Of a stretch of 41,264 bases of DNA, positions 18,310 through 26,968 are shown piece after piece (within the stretch, counting starts at the first letter, position 1; each line of letters starts with the position of its first letter). The stretch comes from Ralstonia sp. UBA689 (GTDB taxonomy: Bacteria > Pseudomonadota > Gammaproteobacteria > Burkholderiales > Burkholderiaceae), in contig NZ_DBMV01000003.1 in the NCBI RefSeq assembly GCF_002298975.1, positions 1 through 41,264 on the forward strand, in the 5' to 3' direction. Under the pieces are notes generated by a model. That model was not told where the DNA came from. It ran no database searches and saw only the letters and a list, made by a program, of their open reading frames with translations. The position numbers were made by a program, and so were the translations under genes.

Positions 18310-19608
18310 ATGCTCGCACTGCTCGGGCTGCTGACCATCGTTGCGCTGTTTGTCGTCATCCTGACGAAGCGCATGTCGCCACTGGTCGCGCTCATCGCCA
18401 TTCCAGTCATCGCCGCGCTTGTGGGCGGCTTCGGGCTCAATACCAGCAAGTTCATCATCGGCGGCATCAAGGACGTCGCGCCCGTCGCGGGGATGTTCAT
18501 CTTCGCCATCCTGTACTTCGGCATCGTCACCGACGCCGGCATGCTGGACCCGATCATCGACCGCATCCTGCGCACCGTGGGCAGCCGCCCGCCGCGCATC
18601 GTGGTGGGCTCGGCGCTGCTGGCGCTGCTGATTCACCTGGACGGCTCGGGCGCGGTGGCGTTCCTGATCACCATCCCGGCCATGCTGCCGCTGTACGACC
18701 GGCTCGGCATGGACCGCCGCATCCTGGCGTGTGTGACGTCGATGGCCTGCGGCGTGAACTTCCTGCCGTGGACCGGGCCAATGATCCGCGCATCCGCATC
18801 CCTGCACATGCCCGTGACAGACATCTTCAACCCGCTGATCCCGGTGCAGATTGCCGGGCTCGTTTTCGTGTTTGCGTGCGCATGGCTGCTGGGCAAGCGT
18901 GAAGAAAAACGCCTGGGCCTCACCAACCACGCTGGTGGCGCGCAAGTCGTCGCGCGCCCGCTGTCGGATGCGGAACAAGCGCTGCGCCGCCCGCGCAATT
19001 TCTGGATCAACCTCATCCTCACCGTGGTGGTGATGGGCGTGATGGTGAGCGGAAAGGTCGACCCGGTGGTGATGTTCATGCTGGGCGTGGTGGCCGCGCT
19101 GCTCATCAACTACCCGAACGTCGATCAGCAACGCCAACGCGTGGACGCCCACGCCAAGGCCGCCTTGATGATGGCGAGTATTCTGCTGGCCGCGGGCGTG
19201 TTCACCGGCATCATGAGCAAGTCCGGCATGCTCACGGCAATGGCCAAGACGGCGGTCGATTTCATTCCGCCCGGCATGGCCCACCACATTCCGGTGGTGC
19301 TGGGCGTGCTGTCGATGCCGCTGTCGCTGCTGTTCGATCCGGATTCGTTCTACTTCGGTGTGCTGCCCGTTGTGGCGGAAGCGTCGAAGATGCTGGGGGT
19401 TGCGCCGGTGCATGTGGCGCAGGCCGCCGTGCTCGGCCAGATGACTACCGGTTTCCCGGTCAGCCCGCTCACCCCCGCAACCTTCCTCGTGGTGGGCCTG
19501 TGCGGCATCGAGCTGGCCGACCACCAGAAATTCTCGATCCCCTTCCTGTTCGGTGCCTCGCTGCTGATGACCGCAGTGGCCGTGGTGCTGGGCGTGCTTC
19601 CGTGGTGA
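18310..19608 (+). CDS. CitMHS-family citrate/metal:H+ symporter
   Basis: A 432-residue inner-membrane protein with about 11-12 hydrophobic segments. It starts MLALLGLLTIVALFVVI after a strong GGAGGAG. Family motifs include HLDGSGAVAFLI (about residue 100), NFLPWTGPMIRA and TTGFPVSPLTPATFLVVGL. CitMHS proteins take up citrate complexed with divalent metals. Linkage to the AtuA genes 4 bp downstream suggests the actual substrate may be another di- or tricarboxylate catabolised by that pair. It heads a likely four-gene operon (transporter, AtuA, AtuA-associated domain, LysR). Confidence 0.9.
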   Translation: MLALLGLLTIVALFVVILTKRMSPLVALIAIPVIAALVGGFGLNTSKFIIGGIKDVAPVAGMFIFAILYFGIVTDAGMLDPIIDRILRTVGSRPPRIVVGSALLALLIHLDGSGAVAFLITIPAMLPLYDRLGMDRRILACVTSMACGVNFLPWTGPMIRASASLHMPVTDIFNPLIPVQIAGLVFVFACAWLLGKREEKRLGLTNHAGGAQVVARPLSDAEQALRRPRNFWINLILTVVVMGVMVSGKVDPVVMFMLGVVAALLINYPNVDQQRQRVDAHAKAALMMASILLAAGVFTGIMSKSGMLTAMAKTAVDFIPPGMAHHIPVVLGVLSMPLSLLFDPDSFYFGVLPVVAEASKMLGVAPVHVAQAAVLGQMTTGFPVSPLTPATFLVVGLCGIELADHQKFSIPFLFGASLLMTAVAVVLGVLPW

Positions 19609-19612
19609 TGGC

Positions 19613-20965
19613 ATGAAACGCAAACAACACCTGCGCATCGGCGGCGGCGCCGGTTATTCCGGCGACCGCATCGAACCGGCGCTGGAACTCGCAGAGCACG
19701 GCAACATCGACGTGCTGATGTTCGAATGCCTGGCCGAGCGCACCATCGCGCTCGCGCAGCAGGTGCGCCGCAAAGACCCATCGCACGGCTACGACCCGCT
19801 GCTCGAAGCACGCATGCGTGCCGTGCTGCCGGCCTGCGCGGCGCGCGGCATCCGCATCGTCACCAACATGGGCGCGGCCAACCCGCAGGCGGCGGCCGAA
19901 CGCACACGCGACATCGCCCGCGAACTTGGGCTCAAACTGCGCGTGGCGGCCGTCACCGGGGACGATGTGCTCGATCTGCTGCAGGCGCGCGGCAACGACT
20001 TCACGCTGATCGACGGTGGCGCGCCGGTGGCATCGCTCGGCGCGCGCATGGTGTCGGCCAATGCGTATCTGGGCGCGCAGGGCATTGTCGATGCGCTGGC
20101 GCAAGGCGCGGATGTCGTCATCACCGGGCGCGTGGCCGATCCGGCGCTGGCGCTCGGGCCGCTCGTCCACGCGTTTGGATGGCGCATGGATGACTGGCAT
20201 CGCCTGGGCTGCGGCACGCTGGCCGGGCACCTGCTCGAATGCGCGGGCCAGATCACGGGCGGCTACTTTGCCGACCCCGGCATCAAGAACGTGCCCAACC
20301 TCGCGCGCCTGGGCTTCCCCATCGGTGAGGTGGGCGAAGACGGCTCGGTGCTCATCACCAAGGTGGCCACAGCCGGTGGCCTCGTCACCGAGGCGACGTG
20401 CAAGGAGCAGTTGCTGTACGAGATCCACGACCCGGCACGCTACCTCACGCCCGACGTGGTGGCCGATTTCTCCAACGTGCGCATGCGCACAGACGGCACC
20501 GACCGCGTCGTCATCGAAGGCGCAACCGGCACGCCACGCACGGGCCAGTTGAAGGTTTCGATCGGCTATCTCGACAGCTACATCGGCGAAGGCCAGATCA
20601 GCTACGCCGGCCCGAATGCCGTGGCGCGCGGCAGGCTGGCGCTCGACGTCGTGCGCGAACGGCTGGCGCTGACCGGCGTGCAGATGACGGAGACGCGCTT
20701 CGAGCTGATCGGCGTGGATGCACTGCACGGCCCTGCCCTCTCCCACACCGATGCCGAGCCATACGAAGTGCGCGTGCGCGTGGCCGCCCGCACCGAGTCG
20801 ATGGCCGAGGCCATCCGCATCGGCAACGAAGTCGAGACGCTGCTGACCTGCGGCCCTTCCGGCGGCGGCGGCGCGACAAAGAGCGCGCGCGAGATCATCG
20901 CCGTGGCATCGACGTTGATTCCCGCTGAACTTGCACCGCACCGCGTGCAGATTCTGGAGACCTGA
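19613..20965 (+). CDS. AtuA-family protein (DUF1446)
   Basis: A 450-residue soluble protein with the AtuA/DUF1446 signature: RIGGGAGYSGDRIEPALELAE at the N-terminus, TNMGAANP (about residue 85), ITGRVADPALALGPL (about 170) and GPSGGGGATKS near the C-terminus. Named after a gene for acyclic terpene utilisation, the family is widespread in organic-acid catabolism and its reaction is not well defined. It starts 4 bp after the transporter stop and its stop is one base from the next ATG, so these genes are surely cotranscribed. The C-terminal domain found fused in some members is here a separate gene. Confidence 0.88.
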   Translation: MKRKQHLRIGGGAGYSGDRIEPALELAEHGNIDVLMFECLAERTIALAQQVRRKDPSHGYDPLLEARMRAVLPACAARGIRIVTNMGAANPQAAAERTRDIARELGLKLRVAAVTGDDVLDLLQARGNDFTLIDGGAPVASLGARMVSANAYLGAQGIVDALAQGADVVITGRVADPALALGPLVHAFGWRMDDWHRLGCGTLAGHLLECAGQITGGYFADPGIKNVPNLARLGFPIGEVGEDGSVLITKVATAGGLVTEATCKEQLLYEIHDPARYLTPDVVADFSNVRMRTDGTDRVVIEGATGTPRTGQLKVSIGYLDSYIGEGQISYAGPNAVARGRLALDVVRERLALTGVQMTETRFELIGVDALHGPALSHTDAEPYEVRVRVAARTESMAEAIRIGNEVETLLTCGPSGGGGATKSAREIIAVASTLIPAELAPHRVQILET

Positions 20966-20966
20966 C

Positions 20967-21278
20967 ATGACACGCATCCTCCGTGACCTCGCCCACACCC
21001 GCGCTGGCGACAAGGGCGACATCTCGTGCCTGTCCGTCATCGCGCATCGCGCAGAAGACTTTGCCGTGCTGGAACAGCACGTGACGGCCGAGCGCGTGCG
21101 AGCGCATTTTTCTGAACTGGTGCACGGCGAAGTCCAGCGCTACACGCTGCCGCAACTGAGCGCGCTGAACTTCGTGCTGCACGGCGCGCTGGCTGGCGGC
21201 GTGACGCGCTCGCTGGCGCTGGACGCGCACGGCAAGTCGCTGTCGAGCGCGCTGCTCACGCTGGAAATTCCGGGCTAA
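20967..21278 (+). CDS. AtuA-associated C-terminal-domain protein
   Basis: A 103-residue protein (MTRILRDLAHTRAGDKGDISCLSV) matching the small alpha/beta domain fused to the C-terminus of AtuA proteins in other organisms. RAGDKGDIS is its signature. The ATG at 20967 follows the AtuA stop by one base. It most likely forms a complex with the AtuA-family protein encoded just upstream. No independent catalytic motif is seen. Confidence 0.85.
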   Translation: MTRILRDLAHTRAGDKGDISCLSVIAHRAEDFAVLEQHVTAERVRAHFSELVHGEVQRYTLPQLSALNFVLHGALAGGVTRSLALDAHGKSLSSALLTLEIPG

Positions 21279-21306
21279 GCTGGCGCATCACGCCCCGGCT
21301 TTCGCC

Positions 21307-22206
21307 ATGAACCTTTCCGTCAAGCAGCTCCGTGCATTTGCCGCGCTGCGCGAGCACAAGAACTTCACGCAGGCGGCGCAGACCTGCCATCTGTCGCAGT
21401 CGGCCTTCAGCGCGCTGATCCAGAACCTGGAAGCCGATGCCGGCGTGCGCCTGTTCGACCGCAACACACGCCATGTCGAACTCACGCCCGAGGGCGAGGC
21501 CTTTGCCGAATCCGCCCTGCGCCTGCTGGCCGATTTCGAGGCCACCTTTGCGGAACTGCGCGACCGCGCCGCCGCGCGCACGGGTCGCGTGACGGTGGCC
21601 GCGCTGCCGTCGATTGCGGCGGGCATCCTGCCAAGCGTGCTGGCGGCGTACTCCACGCAACACCCGGGCATCCAGCTTGCGCTGCACGACCAGTTGTCGG
21701 ACCCATGCATCGACATGGTCCGGCGCGGTGCAGCGGATTTCGCTATTGCGGCCATGGGCGCCGACATGGCGGGGCTGACCGCGCAGCCGTTCTGCACAGA
21801 TGACTTCCACCTCGTCTGCCATCGTGACCACGCGCTGGCGCGCAAGCCGGCGCTGGCCGTAGGCGACCTCGTCGACACGCCGTTCATCCACCTCGCGCGC
21901 AACACGAGCATCCGGCAATACCTGGATGCGGCGCTGCACCCGACCAAGCTGCGCAGCGGCATGGAAGTGGAACACCTGGCTACGGCGGCCGCGCTGGTGG
22001 CGGCCAACCTGGGCATCACTGTCATTCCCGCGCTGGCGCTGTTCCAGTTTCGCCTGCCTGAATTGGTGGTGCGCCCGCTGCCCTTGCCAGGGCTCGTGCG
22101 TACGCTGTATGTCATCCGACGCGACGGGCGCAGCCTGTCGGTGGCGGCGCAAGGGCTGCTCGACTTGCTGCTCGCGCACCCAGCGCGCACGACGGCGCCC
22201 GTTTGA
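21307..22206 (+). CDS. LysR-family transcriptional regulator
   Basis: A 299-residue LysR-type regulator. The N-terminal helix-turn-helix (about residues 1-62) includes FTQAAQTCHLSQSAFSALIQNLEADAG. The substrate-binding domain (about 90-295) includes GRVTVAALPSIAAGILPSVL. It lies 28 bp behind the AtuA-associated gene on the same strand and probably regulates this carboxylate operon in response to its substrate. Location last in the operon, rather than divergent, is slightly unusual for LysR. Confidence 0.92.
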   Translation: MNLSVKQLRAFAALREHKNFTQAAQTCHLSQSAFSALIQNLEADAGVRLFDRNTRHVELTPEGEAFAESALRLLADFEATFAELRDRAAARTGRVTVAALPSIAAGILPSVLAAYSTQHPGIQLALHDQLSDPCIDMVRRGAADFAIAAMGADMAGLTAQPFCTDDFHLVCHRDHALARKPALAVGDLVDTPFIHLARNTSIRQYLDAALHPTKLRSGMEVEHLATAAALVAANLGITVIPALALFQFRLPELVVRPLPLPGLVRTLYVIRRDGRSLSVAAQGLLDLLLAHPARTTAPV

Positions 22207-22297
22207 TGCGGCGCAACCCGGGCACATCCGGGTGCAGCATCGCCCACCTGCGCTGCTACAGTGAGGCATTCCCATTCCGATTCTGCGGAGCGCCCCC

Positions 22298-22765
22298 ATG
22301 CATCAACGCATTCTTGCCGCTTTCGACGGCACTCATGAAGCCCACTTGGCGGTAGAGGAAGCCGCCGCCCTTGCCCGCGCATTCAACGGCCGGGTCCGGG
22401 TTGTGTGGGCGATCGGATCGCCGGCCATGCCGGAGTCGCGCGAAATCTACAGCGTCGACAAGTTGCGCGACGAGGCCCACCGCACGGCCAGCGCTTCGCT
22501 GGTCGAATTGCAGCGCCTGTTCGACGCTGACGGCACCGCTGCTGAAACTGGCGTGCTGATGCTCGACTCCACCGACGACGACATCGGCCTCGCGCTCGAA
22601 CACGAGGCCGAGCGGTGGCAGGCCGACACCATCGTGGTGGGCTCGCACGGCAAGCACGGGCTCGCGCGCCTTCTGCTGGGCAGTGTGGCCGAGCGCACGG
22701 CGCGCCTGTCGCACCGCACCGTCATCGTGGTGCGTGCACCGCACCCCCAGAACGCTGCCGGCTGA
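22298..22765 (+). CDS. Universal stress protein, UspA family
   Basis: A 155-residue single-domain UspA protein. It starts MHQRILAAFDGTHEAHLAVEEA, with the Asp of the nucleotide pocket. The C-terminal ATP-binding motif G-x2-G-x9-G-S is present in GSHGKHGLARLLLGSVAERT, so it belongs to the ATP-binding class. It is cytosolic and likely monocistronic; a short ACCCGG/CCGGGT hairpin precedes it. Members help cells survive stasis and oxidative or metabolic stress. Confidence 0.9.
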   Translation: MHQRILAAFDGTHEAHLAVEEAAALARAFNGRVRVVWAIGSPAMPESREIYSVDKLRDEAHRTASASLVELQRLFDADGTAAETGVLMLDSTDDDIGLALEHEAERWQADTIVVGSHGKHGLARLLLGSVAERTARLSHRTVIVVRAPHPQNAAG

Positions 22766-22790
22766 CACCGGCTGAAGTCGAAGGGCCTCA

Positions 22791-22860
22791 CTATGCAACT
22801 TGTTGCATAGAGAAAGTTGGCTGTGCTATGTTGCGTCCCACGTTGATGCAATCCGTTGCA
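22791..22860 (+). promoter_or_regulatory. Two operator-like dyads before the NTF2/nitronate monooxygenase genes
   Basis: A 9-bp perfect inverted repeat, CTATGCAAC and GTTGCATAG with a 2-nt centre, lies at 22791-22810. A related dyad TGCAA-N4-TTGCA lies at 22847-22860; the first site contains the same core spacing. They flank or overlap a possible promoter (TTGCAT at 22804-22809 and TATGTT near 22828), 20-90 bp before the start codon at 22881. The PadR regulator encoded two genes downstream is the natural candidate ligand, but the sites do not recur before padR itself. Confidence 0.6.
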
Positions 22861-22880
22861 CTTTCTGCTCAGGAGCCAGC

Positions 22881-23324
22881 ATGCCGCAGCCGATTCCCCA
22901 GACATTGAACGCCCCCGCGCAAGCCACGCTCGAGGCGTGGCACGCCATGCTCGACAGCGGCAACATGGACGATCTCGACCGGCTGTTCGCCGACGAAGTG
23001 GTCTTCCGCTCGCCCGTGGCGCACACGCCCTACCCTGGGCGCACGGCGACCACGCTGGTGCTGCGCACCGTCAACACCGTCTTTGAAGACTTCAAATACC
23101 ACCGCAGCTTCGCCACCGACGATGGCGCCAGTGTGGTGCTGGAATTCAGCGCCAACGTGAGCGGCAAGGCACTCAAGGGCATCGACATGGTGCGCTTCAA
23201 CGCTGAAGGCAAGATCGTCGAGTTCGAAGTCATGGTCCGTCCGGCCACCGGCTTGCAGGCGCTCGGAGCAGCCATGGGCGCCAAACTGGGCGACAAGCTC
23301 GCACTGCTCAAGGCTGAAGCCTGA
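22881..23324 (+). CDS. NTF2-like (SnoaL-type) fold protein
   Basis: A 147-residue protein of the NTF2-like/SnoaL superfamily. ATLEAWHAMLDSGNMDDLDRLFADEVVFRSPV is the characteristic N-terminal helix-strand pattern of these cone-shaped pockets, which may act as isomerases, hydrolases or ligand binders. Activity cannot be assigned. The ATG at 22881 is preceded by AGGAG. It lies 52 bp before the nitronate monooxygenase gene and probably shares its promoter, suggesting work on the same substrate or product. Confidence 0.8.
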   Translation: MPQPIPQTLNAPAQATLEAWHAMLDSGNMDDLDRLFADEVVFRSPVAHTPYPGRTATTLVLRTVNTVFEDFKYHRSFATDDGASVVLEFSANVSGKALKGIDMVRFNAEGKIVEFEVMVRPATGLQALGAAMGAKLGDKLALLKAEA

Positions 23325-23376
23325 GACCCGCTCGCCCCCTTTCCCTCATTCCATAACGATTCCAACGGAGACTGCC

Positions 23377-24381
23377 ATGTCGCTGCCCCCGATCCTGCAA
23401 AACCGCCTGTCCGTGCCCGTGGTGGGCTCGCCGCTGTTCATCATCTCCAACCCCGACCTTGTGATCGCCCAGTGCAAGGCGGGCGTGGTCGGCTCCTTCC
23501 CGGCGCTCAATGCGCGACCGGCAGAGCTGCTGGAGACCTGGCTGCAGCGCATTACCACGGAGCTGGCCGAATACGATGCGCAGCACCCCGACAAGCCGTC
23601 GGCACCGTTTGCCGTCAACCAGATCGTGCACAAGTCGAACGACCGCCTGGAGCACGACCTGGAGCTGTGCGTGAAGTACAAGGTGCCCATCGTCATCACC
23701 TCGCTGGGCGCGCGTGAAGACGTGAACCAGGCGGTGCACAGCTACGGCGGCATCGTGCTCCACGACGTCATCAACAATAAATTTGCCAAGAAGGCGATCG
23801 AGAAAGGCGCGGATGGCTTGATCGCGGTGGCGGCGGGCGCGGGCGGCCATGCGGGCACGACCTCGCCGTTTGCGCTGATCCACGAAATTCGCGAATGGTT
23901 TGACGGCCCGCTGCTGCTGTCAGGCGCCATCGCCAACGGCAATGCGATCCTCGCAGCATTGGCAGCGGGTGCGGACCTGGCCTACGTCGGATCCGCATTC
24001 ATCGCCACCGAAGAAGCCAACGCCATCGAGGGCTACAAGCAAGCCATCGTGGAATCCACCGCCAGCGACATCGTCTACACGAACCTGTTCACGGGCGTGC
24101 ACGGCAACTACCTGCGCAAGAGCATCGTGGGCGCCGGCCTGGACCCGGACGCGCTGCCGGAATCGGACCCGAGCAAGATGAACTTTGGCTCCGGCGGCGG
24201 TGCCAAGGCCAAGGCGTGGAAGGACATCTGGGGCGCCGGCCAGGGCGTGGGTGCGGTCAAGCGCGTGGTGCCGGCAGCGGAACTCGTCAAGCGCTTTGCC
24301 GAGGAGTTCGAGGTGGCACGCCGTCGCCTGAACCACATCGAAGCGCTGCGCGCCCCGGCAGGCGATAAGGCAACCGCCTAA
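23377..24381 (+). CDS. Nitronate monooxygenase-family FMN oxidoreductase
   Basis: A 334-residue FMN-dependent TIM-barrel enzyme of the 2-nitropropane dioxygenase/nitronate monooxygenase family. It starts ILQNRLSVPVVGSPLF. The conserved AAGAGGHAGTTSPFALI segment holds the catalytic His and the FMN phosphate contacts, and LLSGAIANGNAILAALAAGADLAYVGSAFI completes the flavin site. It may oxidise nitronates or reduce quinones/enones; the family is broad. It is downstream of the NTF2-like gene, and the PadR gene follows convergently 5 bp after its stop. Confidence 0.9.
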   Translation: MSLPPILQNRLSVPVVGSPLFIISNPDLVIAQCKAGVVGSFPALNARPAELLETWLQRITTELAEYDAQHPDKPSAPFAVNQIVHKSNDRLEHDLELCVKYKVPIVITSLGAREDVNQAVHSYGGIVLHDVINNKFAKKAIEKGADGLIAVAAGAGGHAGTTSPFALIHEIREWFDGPLLLSGAIANGNAILAALAAGADLAYVGSAFIATEEANAIEGYKQAIVESTASDIVYTNLFTGVHGNYLRKSIVGAGLDPDALPESDPSKMNFGSGGGAKAKAWKDIWGAGQGVGAVKRVVPAAELVKRFAEEFEVARRRLNHIEALRAPAGDKATA

Positions 24382-24385
24382 ATCG

Positions 24386-24925
24386 TCAGGCCGTCGTCAC
24401 CGAGGCTGGCTCCAGCAACGGCAGCACATCGCCTGCCCACGCGAGCCAGCCTTCTTCATAGACGATGCCGCGCTGGAGCACCGCGTGCTGCAGCCGCTGC
24501 GCACGCGTGAGGTTTGCACCGGAAAAATCGCGCTGCTCGATCTCGCGAAAGGTGTTCAGGCGCATGCGGTGTTGCTCGATCAGGCGCTGCATCTCGTCAG
24601 CAAAACCCAACGGGCCGATCACCGCCTCGGCACGCAGCTTCACCAGCACTTCTTCCCGGTTGTCCGACGACACGGTCGGCTCCAACACCCAGCGCGCAAG
24701 TTCGTCACGCCCCGGCGGCAGGACCGTGTAGGTCTTCTTGCGGCCGTCTTCCTCTTCTTCCACGCTTACCCAGCCGGCCTCGGCCATGCGGCCAAGCTCG
24801 CGGTAAATCTGCTGGTGCGTGGCACTCCAGAAATAACCCATGGATTTGTCAAAGCGGCGGGCGAGTTCATAGCCGGACGAGGGCTTTTCGAGCAGGGACG
24901 TAAGCAGCGCGTGTTGGATGGACAT
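24386..24925 (-). CDS. PadR-family transcriptional regulator
   Basis: A 179-residue PadR protein. The winged helix at the N-terminus (MSIQHALLTSLLEKPSSGYELARRFDKSMGYFWSATHQQIYRELGRM) is followed by a wing with EEEDGRKKTYTVLPPG, and the C-terminal Vir-act-alpha-4-like helical dimerisation domain lies at about 90-170. PadR members are usually repressors released by phenolic or other small ligands. It is convergent with the nitronate monooxygenase gene, which it may control through the dyads at 22791-22860. Confidence 0.9.
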   Translation of the reverse strand: MSIQHALLTSLLEKPSSGYELARRFDKSMGYFWSATHQQIYRELGRMAEAGWVSVEEEEDGRKKTYTVLPPGRDELARWVLEPTVSSDNREEVLVKLRAEAVIGPLGFADEMQRLIEQHRMRLNTFREIEQRDFSGANLTRAQRLQHAVLQRGIVYEEGWLAWAGDVLPLLEPASVTTA

Positions 24926-25299
24926 GAGCGAAGATTTGACACAAGTCTTTGTTTTTGCGAGAAAAATCAGCGATTTTCGCCGGAATTTTCACACCGAAAA
25001 CGAGACCTTGCAAGGCAATAGAATCAATGACTGGGGATAGCGTTTTGAACACCCTTACATTCCCATCGCTGCAATGGCTTGACTAACTCCAACGCGCCTT
25101 ACGAGTTAAGTTGAACAAATTGCATATCAGTTTCTGTAGTGCTGACGTCTGCCAACGCATCGCGCGTCTTGTAGCTCGGTCAATTGACGTCGATCTCCAT
25201 TCGTCGACGGCCCGTTCCACGGCAGGATTCCTGGCACACGTTGCACGTTCTCCGACTCCACTGGGCGTCTGCAGTAGCCATTGGGCTGAGAATCCGCGC
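24926..25299. other. Intergenic region at the edge of the accessory segment
   Basis: About 370 bp. The padR-proximal part is AT-rich (GTTTTTGCGAGAAAAATCAG) and holds a GAC-ACAA-GTC partial dyad near 24937 that may belong to the padR promoter. The rest shows only overlapping low-quality frames on both strands. From here GC content falls and gene density becomes irregular. Confidence 0.4.
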
Positions 25300-25674
25300 T
25301 CAGCCAAGCGAGTGCGCGCGCAGCGGCCTTTTCGAGCCCCTCGATCCCGCCAGCCTGAGCTCGCCCTCCCAGGGCTGTGCGCAGATGTCGAGAATATGGT
25401 CACCCGCGAGAGTCTTAGCATAGAGGCTGTCCCGAATCACTTGTCCGATCGCCAAGCGACAAAAGTTTTCAACGCTGCGCGTAGAAGCGGATTGCATATC
25501 TGACGCGCTCGCCAGCACCCTGAAGGACCGTCTTCCTTCACCTACGAAACTGGTGAACTGCACACAGTTTGGTTGCCCATCGCAGATAAAGCCCACAGTA
25601 ATGGAATACGGCATGCCTTCTGCCACTCCGGGGAGTGTGCAGAGAAAGCTCGTCTTGTTAGACGCTTGCGTCAT
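25300..25674 (-). CDS. Hypothetical protein, third gene of an orphan set
   Basis: A 124-residue protein I do not recognise (MTQASNKTSFLCTLPGVAEGMPYS...). It has no membrane segment and no clear domain; the middle part alternates strands and helices (SITVGFICDGQPNCVQFTSFVGEG). Its ATG overlaps the stop of the upstream gene as ATGA, which is the main evidence that it is translated. The C-terminal residues are basic and look unconstrained, so the frame could be decayed near its end. Confidence 0.45.
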   Translation of the reverse strand: MTQASNKTSFLCTLPGVAEGMPYSITVGFICDGQPNCVQFTSFVGEGRRSFRVLASASDMQSASTRSVENFCRLAIGQVIRDSLYAKTLAGDHILDICAQPWEGELRLAGSRGSKRPLRAHSLG

Positions 25675-26042
25675 ATTGTTTCCTGGCTGGTCATGCGAGC
25701 AACACGCCTCGCCAAAGCAATATCAAAAAGCACGGCTACAGAAACATGTCGCGCCCGATACAGCGACGCCACCGACTCGCCCGGCACCAGATCATTGATG
25801 ACTTCTTCGCCAAACTTCAGCGCTCCCCGCTTCGCCGTACCGACGTTCTCCCAAGCGGCAAGCGTCACGCAGAAAACGCGTGAGTGCTCTGTTCCAGGCT
25901 GATGAGCTTCGCGGCAGATCATCACGGACGCGTTGAATGTGTGGTCGGGGCACTTTCGCGGCCATGACTGGACGGCTTCGGTTCTGTGCACAAATGGATA
26001 CGGGTCGAAACCTTTGTACGTGGCTGACGGGCTTGCATCCAT
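25671..26042 (-). CDS. Hypothetical small protein of the YKGY/F type
   Basis: A 123-residue protein opening MDASPSATYKGFDPYPF. Its body (FNASVMICREAHQPGTEHSRVF... GALKFGEEVINDLVPGESVASL) resembles a group of short Burkholderiales proteins of unknown function that begin with a YKGY/YRGY motif, contain VxIxR and end with an alanine-rich helix followed by IIDG-like residues. That resemblance is from memory. A longer start at 26108 is possible. It overlaps the next gene by 4 bp. Confidence 0.5.
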   Translation of the reverse strand: MDASPSATYKGFDPYPFVHRTEAVQSWPRKCPDHTFNASVMICREAHQPGTEHSRVFCVTLAAWENVGTAKRGALKFGEEVINDLVPGESVASLYRARHVSVAVLFDIALARRVARMTSQETI

Positions 26043-26235
26043 CGCTCGAACTGATGGTGGGCGCGATCGATTCCCGGTAACGCGCCAACAGCGACTGTGA
26101 ATGGCCATCTTGCTGAGTGGACCGGGCAGCTACGAATCCCCCCAAATGATCGACGGCAATGACAAGCGGCCGATCACTCAGGTCCGTCTGGACCTGCATG
26201 CCCAGACGCGCCCGTAGTACGCGGTCAAGCATGCA

Positions 26236-26454
26236 TTAGAGCTGACAAAGATCTTGCCGAGCCGCGTGCAGCAGCTGATTCATGACATCGTGCGTGAATG
26301 CAATCGTGAACGTCCTCACTCGCCAGATGCGGCCGCCAAATTCTGGTACCTGCCAGTTTGCCGCCAGCACACTCGGACCGGAATTCCAGGTCCGTACATC
26401 CTGCCCGGTAATTTCATCGAGCACCGGCTTGGTAAACACGACAAGGTTGAGCAT
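26236..26454 (-). CDS. Hypothetical protein, first gene of the orphan set
   Basis: A 72-residue protein (MLNLVVFTKPVLDEITGQDVRTWNSG...) with a plausible strand-rich N-terminus and a C-terminal helix (AFTHDVMNQLLHAARQD). I do not recognise it. It is the most upstream of three co-oriented small frames and could be cotranscribed with them, although about 190 bp separate it from the next. An in-frame start at 26469 adds five residues. Confidence 0.35.
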   Translation of the reverse strand: MLNLVVFTKPVLDEITGQDVRTWNSGPSVLAANWQVPEFGGRIWRVRTFTIAFTHDVMNQLLHAARQDLCQL

Positions 26455-26968
26455 CACGGATCTCCACAACTGACATCGCGAGTCGGAGCATCAACAGGCA
26501 AGCGTCCGTGTGCGGAACTGGCGAGGATGACAGCGTGCAGGACTTGATCCAGCGCAGGAAGCGTCATCAAGCGCTTTAATCGCAAGTGCGGATAGAAATG
26601 CTCTTATATAAACGGATGCAAGAACCGGCGCGCTGTGGTCGGCGACTCACTGTACTCCCATAATTGCACGGCGATATCACTATTTTTCAAAGTACCGCAC
26701 AACATGTTGTGCGCTCTCCGTGGCGGGGCGAGTCAAACCGAAAGGCGAAGAGGAGCGACAGAACCCGTCGGGCGTGTCGGCCAAGGTCATCCTCCATGCC
26801 CCCCGAGGTAGGCTGCATATCGGACGAGGGGAGAAGATGGGAAAACCACGACACCTGCGACGAACCTCAACCGTGCGATTGCTTGATCCCCATCAATGCA
26901 AAAACCTCCCTGGAAGCTAGCTTTTTTATGTCCCCCTTTCTTGAAGAGGGCCCAATACAGGAGTGAGC
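26455..26968. other. Intergenic region before the BON gene
   Basis: About 510 bp. It holds an AT-rich stretch near 26600-26625 (CTTATATAAAC) that could be a promoter for the minus-strand set, and a perfect FNR box at 26883-26896. The plus-strand frame 26664-26966 looks non-coding: basic, no ribosome-binding site and no domain. Confidence 0.45.
26883..26896 (+). promoter_or_regulatory. FNR/ANR-type binding site
   Basis: TTGAT-CCCC-ATCAA is a perfect match to the FNR consensus TTGAT-N4-ATCAA. It lies 73-86 bp upstream of the BON-protein start codon, a distance compatible with class II or class I activation. An FNR-type regulator with the matching recognition helix is encoded about 1 kb downstream. 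Confidence 0.7.

Noticed and set aside
18250..19638. A 462-codon open frame on the minus strand
   Set aside because: It is antisense to the CitMHS gene, extremely His/Arg/Gln-rich, with no start signal.
26664..26966. A 100-codon frame before the BON gene
   Set aside because: No ribosome-binding site, basic low-quality composition, and it would cover the FNR box and promoter region.
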